A program made the translations under genes and the position numbers. Under the pieces are notes generated by a model. It was not told where the DNA came from, did not search any database, and saw only the letters and a program-made list of their open reading frames with translations. 64,000 nucleotides of DNA from Streptomyces sp. NBC_00239. GTDB lineage: Bacteria; Actinomycetota; Actinomycetes; Streptomycetales; Streptomycetaceae. The stretch lies in the NCBI RefSeq assembly GCF_036194065.1, contig NZ_CP108095.1, positions 248,001 to 312,000 of the forward strand, given 5' to 3'. This document shows positions 8,877 through 17,478 of this stretch, piece after piece (position 1 is the first letter of the stretch; each line of letters starts with the position of its first letter).

Positions 8877-9932
8877 TCAGGACAGCAGAGATGCGATCTC
8901 GCGGGCGCAGTCGCGGGCGGGCCGGCCGACGCCGATGAGGGTGGCGGAGGCCGGGCCGGTCCAGTCGCCGTATCCGAGCAGGTGCAGGCGCGGTTCGTCG
9001 AGGGCGCGGGTGCCTTCGGTGGCGATGTGGCCGCGGGCGCCGCGCAGGCGCAGGGCGGCGAAGTGGGCGAGGGCGGGGCGGAAGCCCGTGCACCAGATGA
9101 CGGCGTCGGCCTCTGCACGGGTGCCGTCCGCCCACTCCACGCCGGTCGGGGTGAGGCGGGTGAACATCGGTTTCGTGTGCAGGAGACCGGCGTCGCGGGC
9201 GGCACGGACCGGCGGTACGGCCACGATGTCGCCGAGGGAGGCGACTCCGCCGGTGTCGGTGCGGCCTTCGTCGAGGGCGCGGCGGCGGGCGGTCGCGTGG
9301 TCGAAGAGGGCGCGGCCGTCGATGTCGTCGGCGAGGTAGCGGGGCGGGCGCCGGGTGACCCAGGTCAGCTCGGCGGTGCCGGCGAGGTCGGCGGCGATCT
9401 GGGCGCCGGAGTTCCCGCCGCCCACGACGATCACCTGCCGCCCGGCGAACTCCTCGGGGCGCCCGTACTGGACCGTGTGGAGCTGACGGCCCTCGTACGC
9501 GCGGCGGCCCGCGACGGCCGGGATGAACGGGCGGGTCCAGGTGCCGGTCGCGCTGACGACCGCTCGGGCCCGCCAGGAGCCCGAGTCGGTCTCGACCCGC
9601 AGGAACGGACCGTCGCGCCGCACGCTCTCGACCCACACCCCGTGCTGGATCGGCAGCTCGTACCGCTTCTCGTAGTCGGCGAGGTAGGCGACGACATGAG
9701 CTGCGTCCGGGTAGACCTCGCCCGCTTGAACGGGCATGAGACGGCCGGGCAGCGACGCATACGCGGCGGGCGAGAACAGTCGCAGGGAATCCCAGGTGTG
9801 CTGCCAGGCCCCGCCCGGCGTCGCCTGGGCGTCGAGGATGACGTGCTCGATGCCCAGGCGGCGCAGGTGGTAGCCGGCGGCGAGCCCGGACTGGCCGCCG
9901 CCGATCACCACCACATCCGTGCGCCGCGTCAT
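8877..9932 (-). CDS. arsO: FAD-dependent monooxygenase, ArsO-like
   Basis: A 351-aa single-component flavin monooxygenase of the YUC/ArsO group. It has the FAD motif VVIGGGQSGLAAGYHL (about residues 7-22), the central NAD(P)H motif VIVVGGGNSGAQIAADL and a conserved WCTGFRPAL. ArsO proteins are encoded in many bacterial ars operons including Streptomyces ones, but their reaction is not established. The ATG start overlaps the stop of the aquaporin gene (ATGA at 9929-9932), so it is translated from the arsR2-aquaporin messenger. It is distinct from the other flavoprotein of the island: shorter, without the Cys-rich tail, and controlled by the second ArsR. Confidence 0.85.
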   Translation of the reverse strand: MTRRTDVVVIGGGQSGLAAGYHLRRLGIEHVILDAQATPGGAWQHTWDSLRLFSPAAYASLPGRLMPVQAGEVYPDAAHVVAYLADYEKRYELPIQHGVWVESVRRDGPFLRVETDSGSWRARAVVSATGTWTRPFIPAVAGRRAYEGRQLHTVQYGRPEEFAGRQVIVVGGGNSGAQIAADLAGTAELTWVTRRPPRYLADDIDGRALFDHATARRRALDEGRTDTGGVASLGDIVAVPPVRAARDAGLLHTKPMFTRLTPTGVEWADGTRAEADAVIWCTGFRPALAHFAALRLRGARGHIATEGTRALDEPRLHLLGYGDWTGPASATLIGVGRPARDCAREIASLLS

Positions 9933-10723
9933 GCCGCGGGCGCCTCGGTGTCCGTCTTGCCGGGCATGAAGACGACCGCCACCAAGGCCAGACCGACCAC
10001 GACGCCGATCAACTGCATGCCGATGAAGCCGGCGACGGAGGCAGGGGCGATGCCCGCGAACGTGTCCGTGAAGGCACGGCCGATCGTCACCGCCGGGTTG
10101 GCGAAGGAGGTGGAGGACGTGAACCAGTAGGCGGCGCCGATGTACGAGGCGACGGCGACGGGCGCGAAGCGCAGCCGGTCCGTCCTGGCCAGGCCGAAGA
10201 TCAGCAGGATCAGCCCTGCGGTGGCGACGACCTCGCCGAGGAGGAGGTTCCCGGCGGAGCGGTCGTGGGTGGACCACTTCACCAGCGGCTCGCCGAACAT
10301 CGCGTCCGCCAGGATCGCGCCCGCGATGGCGCCGACGATCTGGGAGGGTACGTACACGGCCACCTCGCGGACACTGACGCCGGCTCCGCCGCGGCGGGCG
10401 GTCCACCACTCGGCGAGCGTGACGGCCGGGTTGAAGTGCGCGCCGGAGACCGGCCCGAGGAGCGCGATGAGCACGCCGAGCCCGAACACGGTGGCGGTGG
10501 AGTTGGCCAGCAGCTGGAGCGCCACGTCGTCGGTGAGCTTCGTGGCCTGGATGCCCGAGCCGACCACGATGGCGACGAGGGCCGCGGTGCCGACCAGCTC
10601 GGCGGCGGCGCGGGCGATCAGCGGGGTGTGGGGCGGGGTCGCGCCGGGTGCGGGCTGGGGGCTGTCGGCGGCTATGACGGTGTCCGCGGTGGGGGCGGTG
10701 CCGACGGGCTCGGTGGCGGTCAA
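9929..10723 (-). CDS. aqpS: Aquaporin/glycerol facilitator (AqpS-like) of the arsenic operon
   Basis: A 264-aa MIP-family channel with six predicted membrane segments and both signature loops: SGAHFNPAVTL in the first half and SFANPAVTIGR in the second. In ars operons such channels let As(III), formed inside by arsenate reductase, leave the cell down its gradient. The start is taken as TTG at 10723, seven bases after AGGAGA; no ATG or GTG with a comparable site is nearby. The gene lies 50 bases after arsR2 and overlaps arsO. With no ArsB or Acr3 in the island, this channel plus the MFS protein are the only visible arsenical exits. A water or glycerol role alone would not explain the context. 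Confidence 0.85.
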   Translation of the reverse strand: MTATEPVGTAPTADTVIAADSPQPAPGATPPHTPLIARAAAELVGTAALVAIVVGSGIQATKLTDDVALQLLANSTATVFGLGVLIALLGPVSGAHFNPAVTLAEWWTARRGGAGVSVREVAVYVPSQIVGAIAGAILADAMFGEPLVKWSTHDRSAGNLLLGEVVATAGLILLIFGLARTDRLRFAPVAVASYIGAAYWFTSSTSFANPAVTIGRAFTDTFAGIAPASVAGFIGMQLIGVVVGLALVAVVFMPGKTDTEAPAA

Positions 10724-10773
10724 GGCAGGTTCTCCTCGGGCAGGTGAGGCAGAGCACCCGGGGGTGCTGAAGG

Positions 10774-11088
10774 CTAGGGGCAGGACCGCTTGAGGTTCGC
10801 GTCGGCGGTGGCACGAGCGGTCGTGGCGAGGTCGGCGAACTGACCGGCGAGGCCTTCGATGACTTCCGGGCGCAGGCGGTAGTAGGTGAACCGCCCGCAT
10901 GGCTCCGTCTCGACGACCCCGGCCTCGCGCAGCACCTTCAGGTGGTTGGAGAGGTTCGTCTGCTTGGCGCCCGTCTCTTCCACGAGGTGGGTGGTGCAGA
11001 GGGTCTCGCGCGCGAGCAGGGTCACGATCTGGAGCCTGAGCGGGTCGGCCAGTACCCGGATCAGATCAGTGTCGACTGACGTCATCAT
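10774..11088 (-). CDS. arsR: Second ArsR-family repressor
   Basis: A 104-aa winged-helix regulator. The putative metal site is RETLCTTHLVEE, equivalent to the ELCVCDL region but with a single Cys there; additional cysteines are in EPCGRF and at the C-terminus (RSCP). The recognition helix is in TNLSNHLKVLREAGVV. It shares little sequence with the first ArsR, so the two halves of the island were probably acquired or regulated independently. Two ATGs are possible (11088 and 11085); neither has a good ribosome binding site, so a leaderless transcript is plausible. It is first in the aquaporin-arsO operon and divergent from arsC, which it should also control. Confidence 0.9.
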   Translation of the reverse strand: MMTSVDTDLIRVLADPLRLQIVTLLARETLCTTHLVEETGAKQTNLSNHLKVLREAGVVETEPCGRFTYYRLRPEVIEGLAGQFADLATTARATADANLKRSCP

Positions 11089-11196
11089 GGACTGATAATG
11101 TCACATCACTCAGGGCTGATACCAGTCCGGGCTGAGTCATTGCCGTCTGAGCGCGATGGACGGCCCCCGTTGACCCTGCCGATGAAGGAAGAACCG
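11089..11196. promoter_or_regulatory. Divergent arsR2/arsC promoter region
   Basis: The 108-base gap carries repeated ATCA/TGAT elements: TGATAATGTCACATCA at about 11092-11107, followed by GGGCTGATA and GGGCTGAGTCA. ATCA-N-TGAT dyads resemble ArsR operators. A GGAAGAA ribosome binding site for arsC ends the region. Confidence 0.5.
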
Positions 11197-11610
11197 ATGT
11201 CATCCACCCCGCTCGCGTCCGTGTTGTTCGTCTGCGTCCACAACGCGGGCCGCTCCCAGATGGCGGCCGGGTTCCTGCGCCACCTCGCCGGCGACCGCGT
11301 CGAGGTCCGCTCCGCCGGCTCCGTGCCCGGTGAGCAGATCAACCCCTCCGCCGTCGCCGCGATGGCCGAGCTCGGCATCGACATCTCCGACCAGAAGCCG
11401 AAGGTCCTCACCACCGAGGCCGCCCAGGCGTCCGACTACATCATCACGATGGGCTGCGGCGACGCCTGCCCGTACTTCCCCGGCAAGACCTACCTCGACT
11501 GGCAGCTCGAGGACCCGGCCGGCCAGGGCGTCGAGGCCGTCCGTCCCATCCGCGACGAGATCAAGGGCCTCATCGAGGGCCTGATCGCCGAGATCGACGC
11601 CAAGAAGTAG
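11197..11610 (+). CDS. arsC: Arsenate reductase, low-molecular-weight phosphatase fold
   Basis: A 137-aa enzyme reducing As(V) to As(III). The active-site P-loop is VCVHNAGRSQ with nucleophile C13 and R19 (C-x5-R). Further cysteines C87 and C91 in MGCGDACPY can carry the disulfide cascade, as in the thiol-linked class, so reduction probably uses thioredoxin or mycothiol. The C-terminal YLDWQLEDP holds the Asp-Pro general-acid motif of the phosphatase fold. The ATG at 11197 has GGAAGAA in front; an in-frame ATG at 11182 lacks such a site. The gene is divergent from arsR2, and its product feeds As(III) to the aquaporin or to the flavoenzymes. Confidence 0.92.
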   Translation: MSSTPLASVLFVCVHNAGRSQMAAGFLRHLAGDRVEVRSAGSVPGEQINPSAVAAMAELGIDISDQKPKVLTTEAAQASDYIITMGCGDACPYFPGKTYLDWQLEDPAGQGVEAVRPIRDEIKGLIEGLIAEIDAKK

Positions 11611-11690
11611 ACCTGGACGTCCTCCAGAGCGACAAGCCGGTACTCGTCTGACGGCGGCGGCCCCGGCCGGCCCCGCCAGCACGTCCCGAA

Positions 11691-11736
11691 CGCGCTCCGC
11701 CCGCCGAACCGAGAACCTGGTCGGCGGGCGGGCGCG
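11691..11736. terminator. Strong hairpin between convergent arsC and GH9 genes
   Basis: CCGCCCGCCGA (11697-11707) pairs perfectly with TCGGCGGGCGG (11721-11731), extended by CGCG/CGCG and an inner CC/GG. It lies in the convergent gap and can act in both directions. It also marks the boundary between the arsenic island and the cellulase genes. Confidence 0.65.
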
Positions 11737-11749
11737 GCGTGATGGGCGT

Positions 11750-14221
11750 TCAGGAGCAGAGTGCACCGTTGAGCGTGTAGCGCGCCGGGATGGCATTGGT
11801 ACCCGAGTACGTCGCCTGGAAGCCGAAGCTCGCACTGCCGCCGGGCGCCAGCGTGCCGTTCCACCCGGCGTCCCGGGCGGTGACCGTACTGCCCGACTGG
11901 CTCACCGCGGCGTTCCAGGCGTTGCCGATCCGCTGATCACCCGCGAAGCTCCAGCCGAGGGTCCACCCGGAGATCCCCGAGGATCCGGTGTTCTTCACGG
12001 TCACCGTCGCCGTGAAGCCGTTGCCCCAGGCGTTGTCGATCCGGTACGCCACCGTGCACGAGGCCGCCGGCGCGTCGTCGTCCGCCTCCGTCGCCGTGAA
12101 CGTCGCCGCCTGCACGCCAGGACCACCGACCGTGAACGTCGCGCTGCCCGGGGATGCGTCGGCATCCTGCGCGGCGAAGACCGGAACCTGCTGCGCCGTG
12201 GCCCAGTCGGCCGGGGTGAACACCAGGGTCGCGGCCGCCGACAGGTCCTGGTCACCGGAGTTCCGGGCCACCGTCACCGTGACGTTCTGCGCGGGCGCGG
12301 CGGAGAGCCGCACGCCCACCGGCACCGAACCGCCCTCGGGGACGGTCACGGCCGCCGGCGCCACCCGGACCACGGGCACCGGCGGGGCGCTGCGCCGCTC
12401 AGCCGCGAAAGCCGCCAGCCAGGCCAGCGAGGCGTTCCAGTTGATGGCCACCTCGTTGGTGGAGTACGAGCCGATGTCGTCCACGTAGCATGCCGCCGGT
12501 GCGCAGCCCGTGAGCTTCTCCTTGGCCACGGGATCTTCCAGGCCCGCGTTCGGCCCGCCCGCGAAGGAACCGGCCGGCGGGTGCGGCAGCGAGGCGTCGT
12601 TCTGGTGCGCCCAGAACCGGTGGTGCTGGTTCTGGGAGTAGCGGTCGCCGTAGCCGGTGACGTAGGAGAGGTCGAGCGCGTTGCGACCGAGCAAGTAGTC
12701 CAGGGTCTCCAACGCCCCTGCCCGGTACCGCTGTTGACCGGTGAGCTCGTAGGCGACGGCCATCACCATCGCGTTGTTGGCGACGGAGCTGTTGGAGCCC
12801 CACCCGTACCCGGTGGCGGGGAGCGGCACCGCGTAGCCCTGTCCGGCCATGGTGGACAGGTGGCCGTCGGCGGCAGTGGTCAGCAGGCCGCGCAGCCGGG
12901 CCATGTCCTCGGCAGGCAGGGTCACCCCTTGGACGGTGGCGAGGGTGATGCGGCCGAGCGTCGCGGTGCCACCCCACCAGAACGCGTCGACGGGCTTGGT
13001 GTGGTGCGCAGAGGAGGTGACGGCGTCCCGGTACTGCGACTCACCGGTGGTGGCCAGGAGCTCCGCCGCCGCCCAGTAGAACTCGTCGGAGACGTCGGCG
13101 TCCTCGTACGCACCGCCGCCGGTGTTGTCGGTCGCCGGGGCAAGCACGTTCGGGTTGGCCTTGGCGGCCGTCCAGGCGCGGCGGGCCGCGTCCATGCAGC
13201 GCGCGGCGAACGCGGCGTCGTACGGCGCGTACACCCGCGCACACTGCGCGGCAGAGGCCGCCAGGTTCAGCGTCGCGGCGGTCGACGGCTTGTGCAACTC
13301 ACGCTGTTCGGCGTCGAGTTCGGGACGGGTCGGCAGGGCCGTCCACTTGGCGTCGTGCATCTTGTGGAAGGCCATGCCCGCCATCGGCTTCCCGGCCGGG
13401 ACCTGCATCCGCATCAGGAACTCCAGCTCCCAGCGGGCTTCGTCCAGCACGTCCGGCGTCCCGTTGCCACGCTCCGGCACCCGCAGCGTGGCGTCGCCGA
13501 GCGCCGCATCGCCGCCCGAACTGCGGGCCCGTTCGAAGGAGTTGACCATCTCCCAGACGGAGATCCCGCCGTTGACCACGTACTTGCCGTGGTCGCCGGC
13601 GTCGTACCAGCCGCCGCGCACGTCCAGTTGGTAGTCGCACACCCCGGCCTGACAGGGGACGCCGGTGTCGCCCTTGTTCGGGGCGACGCCCAGGTGCCCG
13701 GCGGGGCGGGCGTAGGCACTGCCGCCCGCCAAGGCTGCGTCGATCGCAATACCGCTGCGCTGCTGATGGAAGAACGACATGCTGTCGGCGCGCAGTCCGT
13801 CGTACAGCGAGGCGGATATGTCGAAGGGGTGACTGGCCTGGCCGCCGACGACCAGGGTGTAGCCGGTGCCGGTGCCGGTGTACGCGCCGAAGTCCACCAG
13901 GTGCGTGGACTGGCCGGACGCCTGGTCGGCGCCGCGCACCGTGGTGGTGCCCGAGGCGGCCACCGCGCCGCCGGCGTCGCGCAGTTGCCAGGCGAGCGGG
14001 GCGGTCGCGGAGCCGGCCACGGTGGCCCGCTTGGGGCCGTCGGGCAGGTAGCCGAGCTGGTTGACCCGGACGGGCGTGTCGGCAACGGCGGCCGCGGTGG
14101 CGGCAGCCGCGACCGGAACGGTCAGGGCGGTCGTGGACAGGCCGCCGACAGCCAGGGCGAAGCCGGTGAGGACAGCGGCCGCGCGACGTGGCACGCCGCG
14201 GGCGAAGGTGACAGGAGGCAC
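11750..14221 (-). CDS. Secreted GH9 endoglucanase with Ig-like, beta-sandwich and CBM2 domains
   Basis: An 823-aa multidomain cellulase: signal peptide (about 1-45), Ig-like CelD_N domain (50-145), GH9 alpha/alpha barrel (155-620), a Calx-beta-like module (about 625-715) and a C-terminal CBM2 (722-823). Catalytic motifs are [13 protein letters not shown] (Asp pair, nucleophilic water) and [13 protein letters not shown] (general-acid Glu). The GTG at 14221 has AAGGAAGG eight bases upstream; the longer open frame beyond it is non-coding in character. A perfect CebR box lies 38-51 bases upstream, so cello-oligosaccharides should induce it. Family members are endo- or processive endoglucanases; the Ig-like N-domain without an attached CBM3 points to an endoglucanase. 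Confidence 0.93.
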   Translation of the reverse strand: MPPVTFARGVPRRAAAVLTGFALAVGGLSTTALTVPVAAAATAAAVADTPVRVNQLGYLPDGPKRATVAGSATAPLAWQLRDAGGAVAASGTTTVRGADQASGQSTHLVDFGAYTGTGTGYTLVVGGQASHPFDISASLYDGLRADSMSFFHQQRSGIAIDAALAGGSAYARPAGHLGVAPNKGDTGVPCQAGVCDYQLDVRGGWYDAGDHGKYVVNGGISVWEMVNSFERARSSGGDAALGDATLRVPERGNGTPDVLDEARWELEFLMRMQVPAGKPMAGMAFHKMHDAKWTALPTRPELDAEQRELHKPSTAATLNLAASAAQCARVYAPYDAAFAARCMDAARRAWTAAKANPNVLAPATDNTGGGAYEDADVSDEFYWAAAELLATTGESQYRDAVTSSAHHTKPVDAFWWGGTATLGRITLATVQGVTLPAEDMARLRGLLTTAADGHLSTMAGQGYAVPLPATGYGWGSNSSVANNAMVMAVAYELTGQQRYRAGALETLDYLLGRNALDLSYVTGYGDRYSQNQHHRFWAHQNDASLPHPPAGSFAGGPNAGLEDPVAKEKLTGCAPAACYVDDIGSYSTNEVAINWNASLAWLAAFAAERRSAPPVPVVRVAPAAVTVPEGGSVPVGVRLSAAPAQNVTVTVARNSGDQDLSAAATLVFTPADWATAQQVPVFAAQDADASPGSATFTVGGPGVQAATFTATEADDDAPAASCTVAYRIDNAWGNGFTATVTVKNTGSSGISGWTLGWSFAGDQRIGNAWNAAVSQSGSTVTARDAGWNGTLAPGGSASFGFQATYSGTNAIPARYTLNGALCS

Positions 14222-14258
14222 GGGTGGAGCCTTCCTTGGTGGGTGGGGAGGCAACGTG

Positions 14259-14272
14259 TGGGAGCGCTCCCA
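14259..14272. promoter_or_regulatory. CebR box of the GH9 gene
   Basis: A perfect TGGGAGCGCTCCCA palindrome 38-51 bases before the GTG start. It is identical to the boxes in front of cebR, cebE and the GH48 gene in this window, the established binding sequence of the cellulose-utilisation repressor CebR in Streptomyces. Confidence 0.92.
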
Positions 14273-14603
14273 ATGAAGCCAGCGTCCGAACGGCCCCGTC
14301 AAGTCTCTTGTTCGTAGCGGTAGTTGACCTGCGCTCCGTCGGCCGGGATCGGGGTGCCGTCCGCGCATCGGTCGCTCACGGTGAGGGACGCACGGCCGTT
14401 GCAGCGCCGACCGTCCGCGGCGACCCGCGGCCTCCCTCCCGGTTGCAGCGCCGACCGTCCGCGGCGACCCGCGGCCTCCCTCCCGGCCGGCCCGCCGGGC
14501 ACCTGAACCGCGCCATCGGATGCACGGGGACGTCCCGGCGCCTTCCGAGCCGCGACTGCCCGACGGTCTGGCCGGATCACGCGCCGCGATGCGGCGCGCG
14601 GCC
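14273..14603. other. 331-base spacer between GH9 promoter and araD, with a possible gene remnant
   Basis: No intact gene is seen. On the minus strand a short open frame (14299-14580) ends in [15 protein letters not shown] and VNYRYEQET, which looks like the tail of a secreted protein rather than random sequence; I cannot assign it. The frame runs through a 44-bp tandem duplication, which is not a multiple of three and would shift it, consistent with decay. Confidence 0.4.
14398..14485. repeat. Perfect 2 x 44-bp tandem duplication
   Basis: Two identical 44-base units, 14398-14441 and 14442-14485, each beginning GTTGCAGCGCCGACCG and ending CCTCCCTCCCG. There are no differences between copies, so the duplication is recent or maintained. 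It lies in the non-coding spacer between the GH9 promoter and the 3' end of araD. Confidence 0.9.
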
Positions 14604-15341
14604 TCAGATGCCCGGAGCGTGAGGGGTGTTGCCGTAGTAGGCGTCCGGTCCGTGCTTGCGGGTGAAGTGCCGTTCCAGCAGATGCCTCGGCGGTTCGGAG
14701 GTGTCTCCGAGGCGGGACCCCAGCGCCAGCGTGTGCAGCGCCATCTCCGCCACGGCCTCGCAGATGACGGCGTTCTCCAGTGCGGCCTTCGCGGTGGCGC
14801 CCCAGGTGAAGGGGCCGTGTCGTGAGACGAGTGCTCCGGGGACCTCGTCGGCCCGCCGGGGGTCACCGTCGAGCCGGGCGACGATCACCTGTCCGGTGTT
14901 GTACTCGTAGTCCTGCGCGCACTGCTCGGCGGTGAGATCCGCGGTCACCGGGACGGGCCCGTTGAAGGTGTCGGCGTGTGTCGTGCCGAGCACCGGGATC
15001 GGGCGGCGCGCCTGGGCGAAGGCGACGGCGTGCGCCGAGTGCGTGTGGGTGATGCCCCCGATGGAGGGGAAGGCGCGGTAGAGGCACCGATGGGTTTCGG
15101 TGTCGGTGGACGGCCTGAGGTGCCCGTCGACGACCCGTCCGTCCTCCAGCGCCACCGCCACCAGGTCCTCCTCGGTGAGGTCGGCGTAGGAGACCCCGGA
15201 CGGCTTGATGACGAAGACACCGGCGTCTCGATCTACTCCGCTGACGTTTCCCCAGGTGAGGGTGGCCAGACCGGCCTCCGGGATGCGCAGGTTGGCCGCG
15301 AGGACCTCGCGACGGAGGTCCTTGAGGTTGGTCTCGCTCAC
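14604..15341 (-). CDS. araD: L-ribulose-5-phosphate 4-epimerase
   Basis: A 245-aa class-II-aldolase-fold enzyme converting L-ribulose 5-phosphate to D-xylulose 5-phosphate, the last step of arabinose catabolism. Visible motifs are [20 protein letters not shown], the zinc-binding [12 protein letters not shown] and SRHGPFTWG, with the conserved C-terminal KHGPDAYYG. Length is that of the family. The GTG start at 15341 has GGGAGA six bases upstream. It is separated from araB/araA by 8.6 kb. Its upstream side is filled by a tnpB-type element, beyond which lie the arabinose operator and the LacI regulator on the other strand. It may therefore have lost its original promoter; its present promoter is not evident. 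Confidence 0.95.
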   Translation of the reverse strand: MSETNLKDLRREVLAANLRIPEAGLATLTWGNVSGVDRDAGVFVIKPSGVSYADLTEEDLVAVALEDGRVVDGHLRPSTDTETHRCLYRAFPSIGGITHTHSAHAVAFAQARRPIPVLGTTHADTFNGPVPVTADLTAEQCAQDYEYNTGQVIVARLDGDPRRADEVPGALVSRHGPFTWGATAKAALENAVICEAVAEMALHTLALGSRLGDTSEPPRHLLERHFTRKHGPDAYYGNTPHAPGI

Positions 15342-15484
15342 CGGATTTCTCCCAGGACGCCCCGTCCTTTACGGCGGGGAGGAACGGGTCCTTGGGGCGG
15401 AGCCGCGTAACGGCGGAGTTCTCTGCGCATCTGTTCTGACCTGGACTTTCTTTCGTTGTCAGTGGCGACGGTTAGGTTTCGATC

Positions 15485-15921
15485 GTGACGACGGCAGCGA
15501 TTGCCGACGGGTCCGGGCATGCTCGGTACACCTACCGGCTGCACCTGTCGTCCACCGCCCGCACTGCTCTGGAAGCGGAGTGGGGGCGGTGTCGTTGGGT
15601 ATGGAACGAGTGTGTGGCGATGTCCCGGACGGCGACCACCACGCCCGACGCCCACGACCTGCCTCACGCCGGCCACGGCAAGACGGCCGCCGCGAGGCGG
15701 CGCTGCTCGACATGGCCCGCAAGCACGGCCGGACCGTGCATCTGGTCAACCCCGCGCACACCGCCATGGACTGCGCACACTGCGGTACGAGAGCCAAGCA
15801 CCGCCTACCTCTTTCGATGAGAACGTATACGTGCACCGCCTGCGGAACCGTGTCCCCCAGGGGCAAGAACTCCGCCCGCGTGATGCTCGTCCGGGCTGGT
15901 CTCGTACCCGGCTGGTGCTGA
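15485..15921 (+). pseudogene. tnpB remnant (RNA-guided nuclease family), internally deleted and frameshifted
   Basis: Two TnpB pieces lie in different frames. The N-terminal piece starts at GTG 15485 and contains GRCRWVWNECVA, the usual TnpB beginning. The C-terminal piece, in another frame from about 15712, has NPAHTAMDCAHCG and YTCTACGTVSP, the CxxC...CxxC zinc-finger region. Normal TnpB has about 380-420 residues; nearly all of the middle, including most RuvC catalytic residues, is missing (only about 145 codons remain). The protein cannot be active. Its 3' end together with the right-end hairpin is where the guide RNA of such elements is normally encoded, and that part is intact. Confidence 0.85.
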
Positions 15922-15970
15922 CCTTGTAAGACCTGCCACCTGCTGGGCGTCAGGCGAAGCGAGCTGGGAA

Positions 15971-15992
15971 TCCCCCTCCTTCAGGAGGGGGA
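15971..15992. repeat. Right-end hairpin of the tnpB element
   Basis: TCCCCCTCC (15971-15979), loop TTCA, GGAGGGGGA (15984-15992): a perfect 9-bp stem. Such a hairpin near the right end is recognised by the transposase and forms the 3' part of the guide RNA in IS605-group elements. Confidence 0.75.
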
Positions 15993-16144
15993 GGAGTCAA
16001 TGCGCTCTCACCGTCTCTCCGACATGGCGGCGGTTTCCTTGGAACCGGCGTTCGGCAGGCCCCGCAGTCGTGCATGAGTGGACTGGACCGATCGGGGGCC
16101 GCGCCAGGCGTCGCGGCTGCGCTACCCCAGCTTCCCCCATCAGA

Positions 16145-16160
16145 TTGTGAGCGCTAACAA
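16145..16160. promoter_or_regulatory. Pentose operator O1 in front of the LacI regulator
   Basis: TTGTGAGCGCTAACAA, a LacI-type palindrome identical to the one in front of the arabinose transporter gene (23694-23709) and nearly identical to that of araB. A possible -10 hexamer GATAAT follows at 16163-16168. The site suggests autoregulation; before the tnpB insertion it would also have lain directly upstream of araD on the other strand. Confidence 0.85.
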
Positions 16161-16221
16161 GCGATAATCTCAAGAGGTACGAGAAGATTCCTGCCCGCAT
16201 CACGCGGCCAACGCTGCATAA

Positions 16222-16235
16222 TGTGAACGCAAACA
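16222..16235. promoter_or_regulatory. Degenerate second pentose operator
   Basis: TGTGAACGCAAACA matches TGTGAGCGCTAACA at all but a few positions and lies 77 bases downstream of the perfect site and about 85 bases before the regulator start. It may be an auxiliary operator. Confidence 0.45.
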
Positions 16236-16319
16236 TCAATTCCCAGCCGACAATCTCCCGATCGGTCCGAGACGTGTGCGGGCCGCGGCTGGTTCGGTAC
16301 CTTGAGGGAAGGCCGCTCG

Positions 16320-17396
16320 ATGAGGAAAGGAAGAGAGTTGACCCAGCTCCCAGACGTCTCGCGAGCGCCCACGATGACGGACGTCGCGCGCGTCGCCGGC
16401 GTGTCCCATCAGACCGTTTCACGAGTGCTCAGCGACCACCCGAACGTCAGCGCCAAGACCCGGGCCGCCGTCACACAGGTCATCGAGCAGCTGGGGTACC
16501 GCCGCAACTCGGCGGCCCGTGCTCTGGCCACTCGCCGGACCCACACGCTGGGCGTCATCGCGGTGAACACCACTCTGCACGGGCCCGCCAGCACCGTGGC
16601 GGGGGTGCAGGAGGCGGCTCGGGACCGCGGCTACCTGACGTCCGCCGTCACGCTTCGGACCGCCACGCAGACAGCCCTCGCCGAAGCCATGCAGCACCTC
16701 GCCGGGTGGGGCGTGGAGGGGATCGTCGCCGTCACTCCGCAACGCGCAGCGGTGCGCGCCCTGGCGGCGCTGGAAGCGCCGTGCCCGGTGGTCACCGTGG
16801 AAGGCGGCCACACCCTCGACCTGCCGGGGGTGTCGCTGGACCAGAACCTCGGCGCCCGCATGATCACGGAGCATCTCCTCGCGTCGGGCCACGCCACCGT
16901 GTGGCACGTGGCGGGCCCTCCCGACTGGCTCGAGAGCGAGGCCCGCACACAGGGGTGGGAGGACGCACTGCGCGATGCGGGCGCCGAGGTGCCGCCCCTG
17001 CTGCGCGGCGACTGGAGTCCGCTGTCGGGGTACCGGGCCGGCCAGCAGCTCGCGGGGCGGTTCCTGGCGTCACGAGGGCGGGGAGCCGGCCTCACCGCGG
17101 TGTTCGTCGCCAACGACCAGATGGCCCTCGGTGTCCTGCGGGCCTTGCGGGAAGCGGGCCTGCGCACGCCCGAGGACGTGGCGGTCGCAGGCTTCGACGA
17201 CATCCCCGAGGCCGAGTTCTTCCCGCCCCCGCTGACGACGATCCGCCAGGACTTCGCCTCGCTCGGCCGCGACAGCATCGCGCTGCTCCTGGACCACATC
17301 GAGGGCAGGACCGACGAGTCGACACACCTGGTGGTGGCGCCCGAGCTCATCGTGCGCGCCAGCACGGCCCGCAGGATCGCTCCCCCGGCCGAATGA
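16320..17396 (+). CDS. araR: LacI-family regulator of arabinose utilisation
   Basis: A 358-aa LacI/GalR repressor: DNA-binding helices at about residues 18-65 (TMTDVARVAGVSHQTVSRVL, hinge AARALATRRT) followed by the periplasmic-binding-protein-like ligand domain with VFVANDQMALGVL and VAGFDDIPEAEFF. The ATG at 16320 has GAGGGAAGG seven bases before it; a TTG at 16338 with AGGAAAGGAAG is an alternative. It stands next to a perfect palindrome also present in the divergent arabinose transporter/araB region, so it most likely represses the arabinose genes with L-arabinose or a derivative as inducer. The ligand is inferred from neighbours only. The name araR is used for function, not for homology to the GntR-type Bacillus AraR. 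Confidence 0.85.
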   Translation: MRKGRELTQLPDVSRAPTMTDVARVAGVSHQTVSRVLSDHPNVSAKTRAAVTQVIEQLGYRRNSAARALATRRTHTLGVIAVNTTLHGPASTVAGVQEAARDRGYLTSAVTLRTATQTALAEAMQHLAGWGVEGIVAVTPQRAAVRALAALEAPCPVVTVEGGHTLDLPGVSLDQNLGARMITEHLLASGHATVWHVAGPPDWLESEARTQGWEDALRDAGAEVPPLLRGDWSPLSGYRAGQQLAGRFLASRGRGAGLTAVFVANDQMALGVLRALREAGLRTPEDVAVAGFDDIPEAEFFPPPLTTIRQDFASLGRDSIALLLDHIEGRTDESTHLVVAPELIVRASTARRIAPPAE

Positions 17397-17478
17397 CCCC
17401 TGCCCGGCCTGTGGCCCCCCACGGGGAGCCGGGGCCCGAGGGCGCTTCGTACGGGCGGAGACGGCGCGGGCACCAAAG

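Larger units (their letters stand above)
15358..16000 (+). mobile_element. Decayed IS200/IS605-type (tnpB-only) element
   Basis: The element runs from about 15358, where an imperfect hairpin (CCCCGTCC...GGCGGGG) begins, to about 16000, just after a perfect right-end hairpin. Inside is a deleted tnpB on the plus strand. Sub-terminal hairpins without terminal inverted repeats, and a lone tnpB, are the hallmarks of this group. No tnpA transposase is present. The ends are estimated from structure; the exact insertion point cannot be set without an empty-site comparison. It lies between araD and the arabinose operator. Confidence 0.7.

Noticed and set aside
14398..14485. Tandem repeat considered as a mini CRISPR
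   Set aside because: The 44-bp units are directly adjacent with no spacers and there are only two; no cas genes are in the window.
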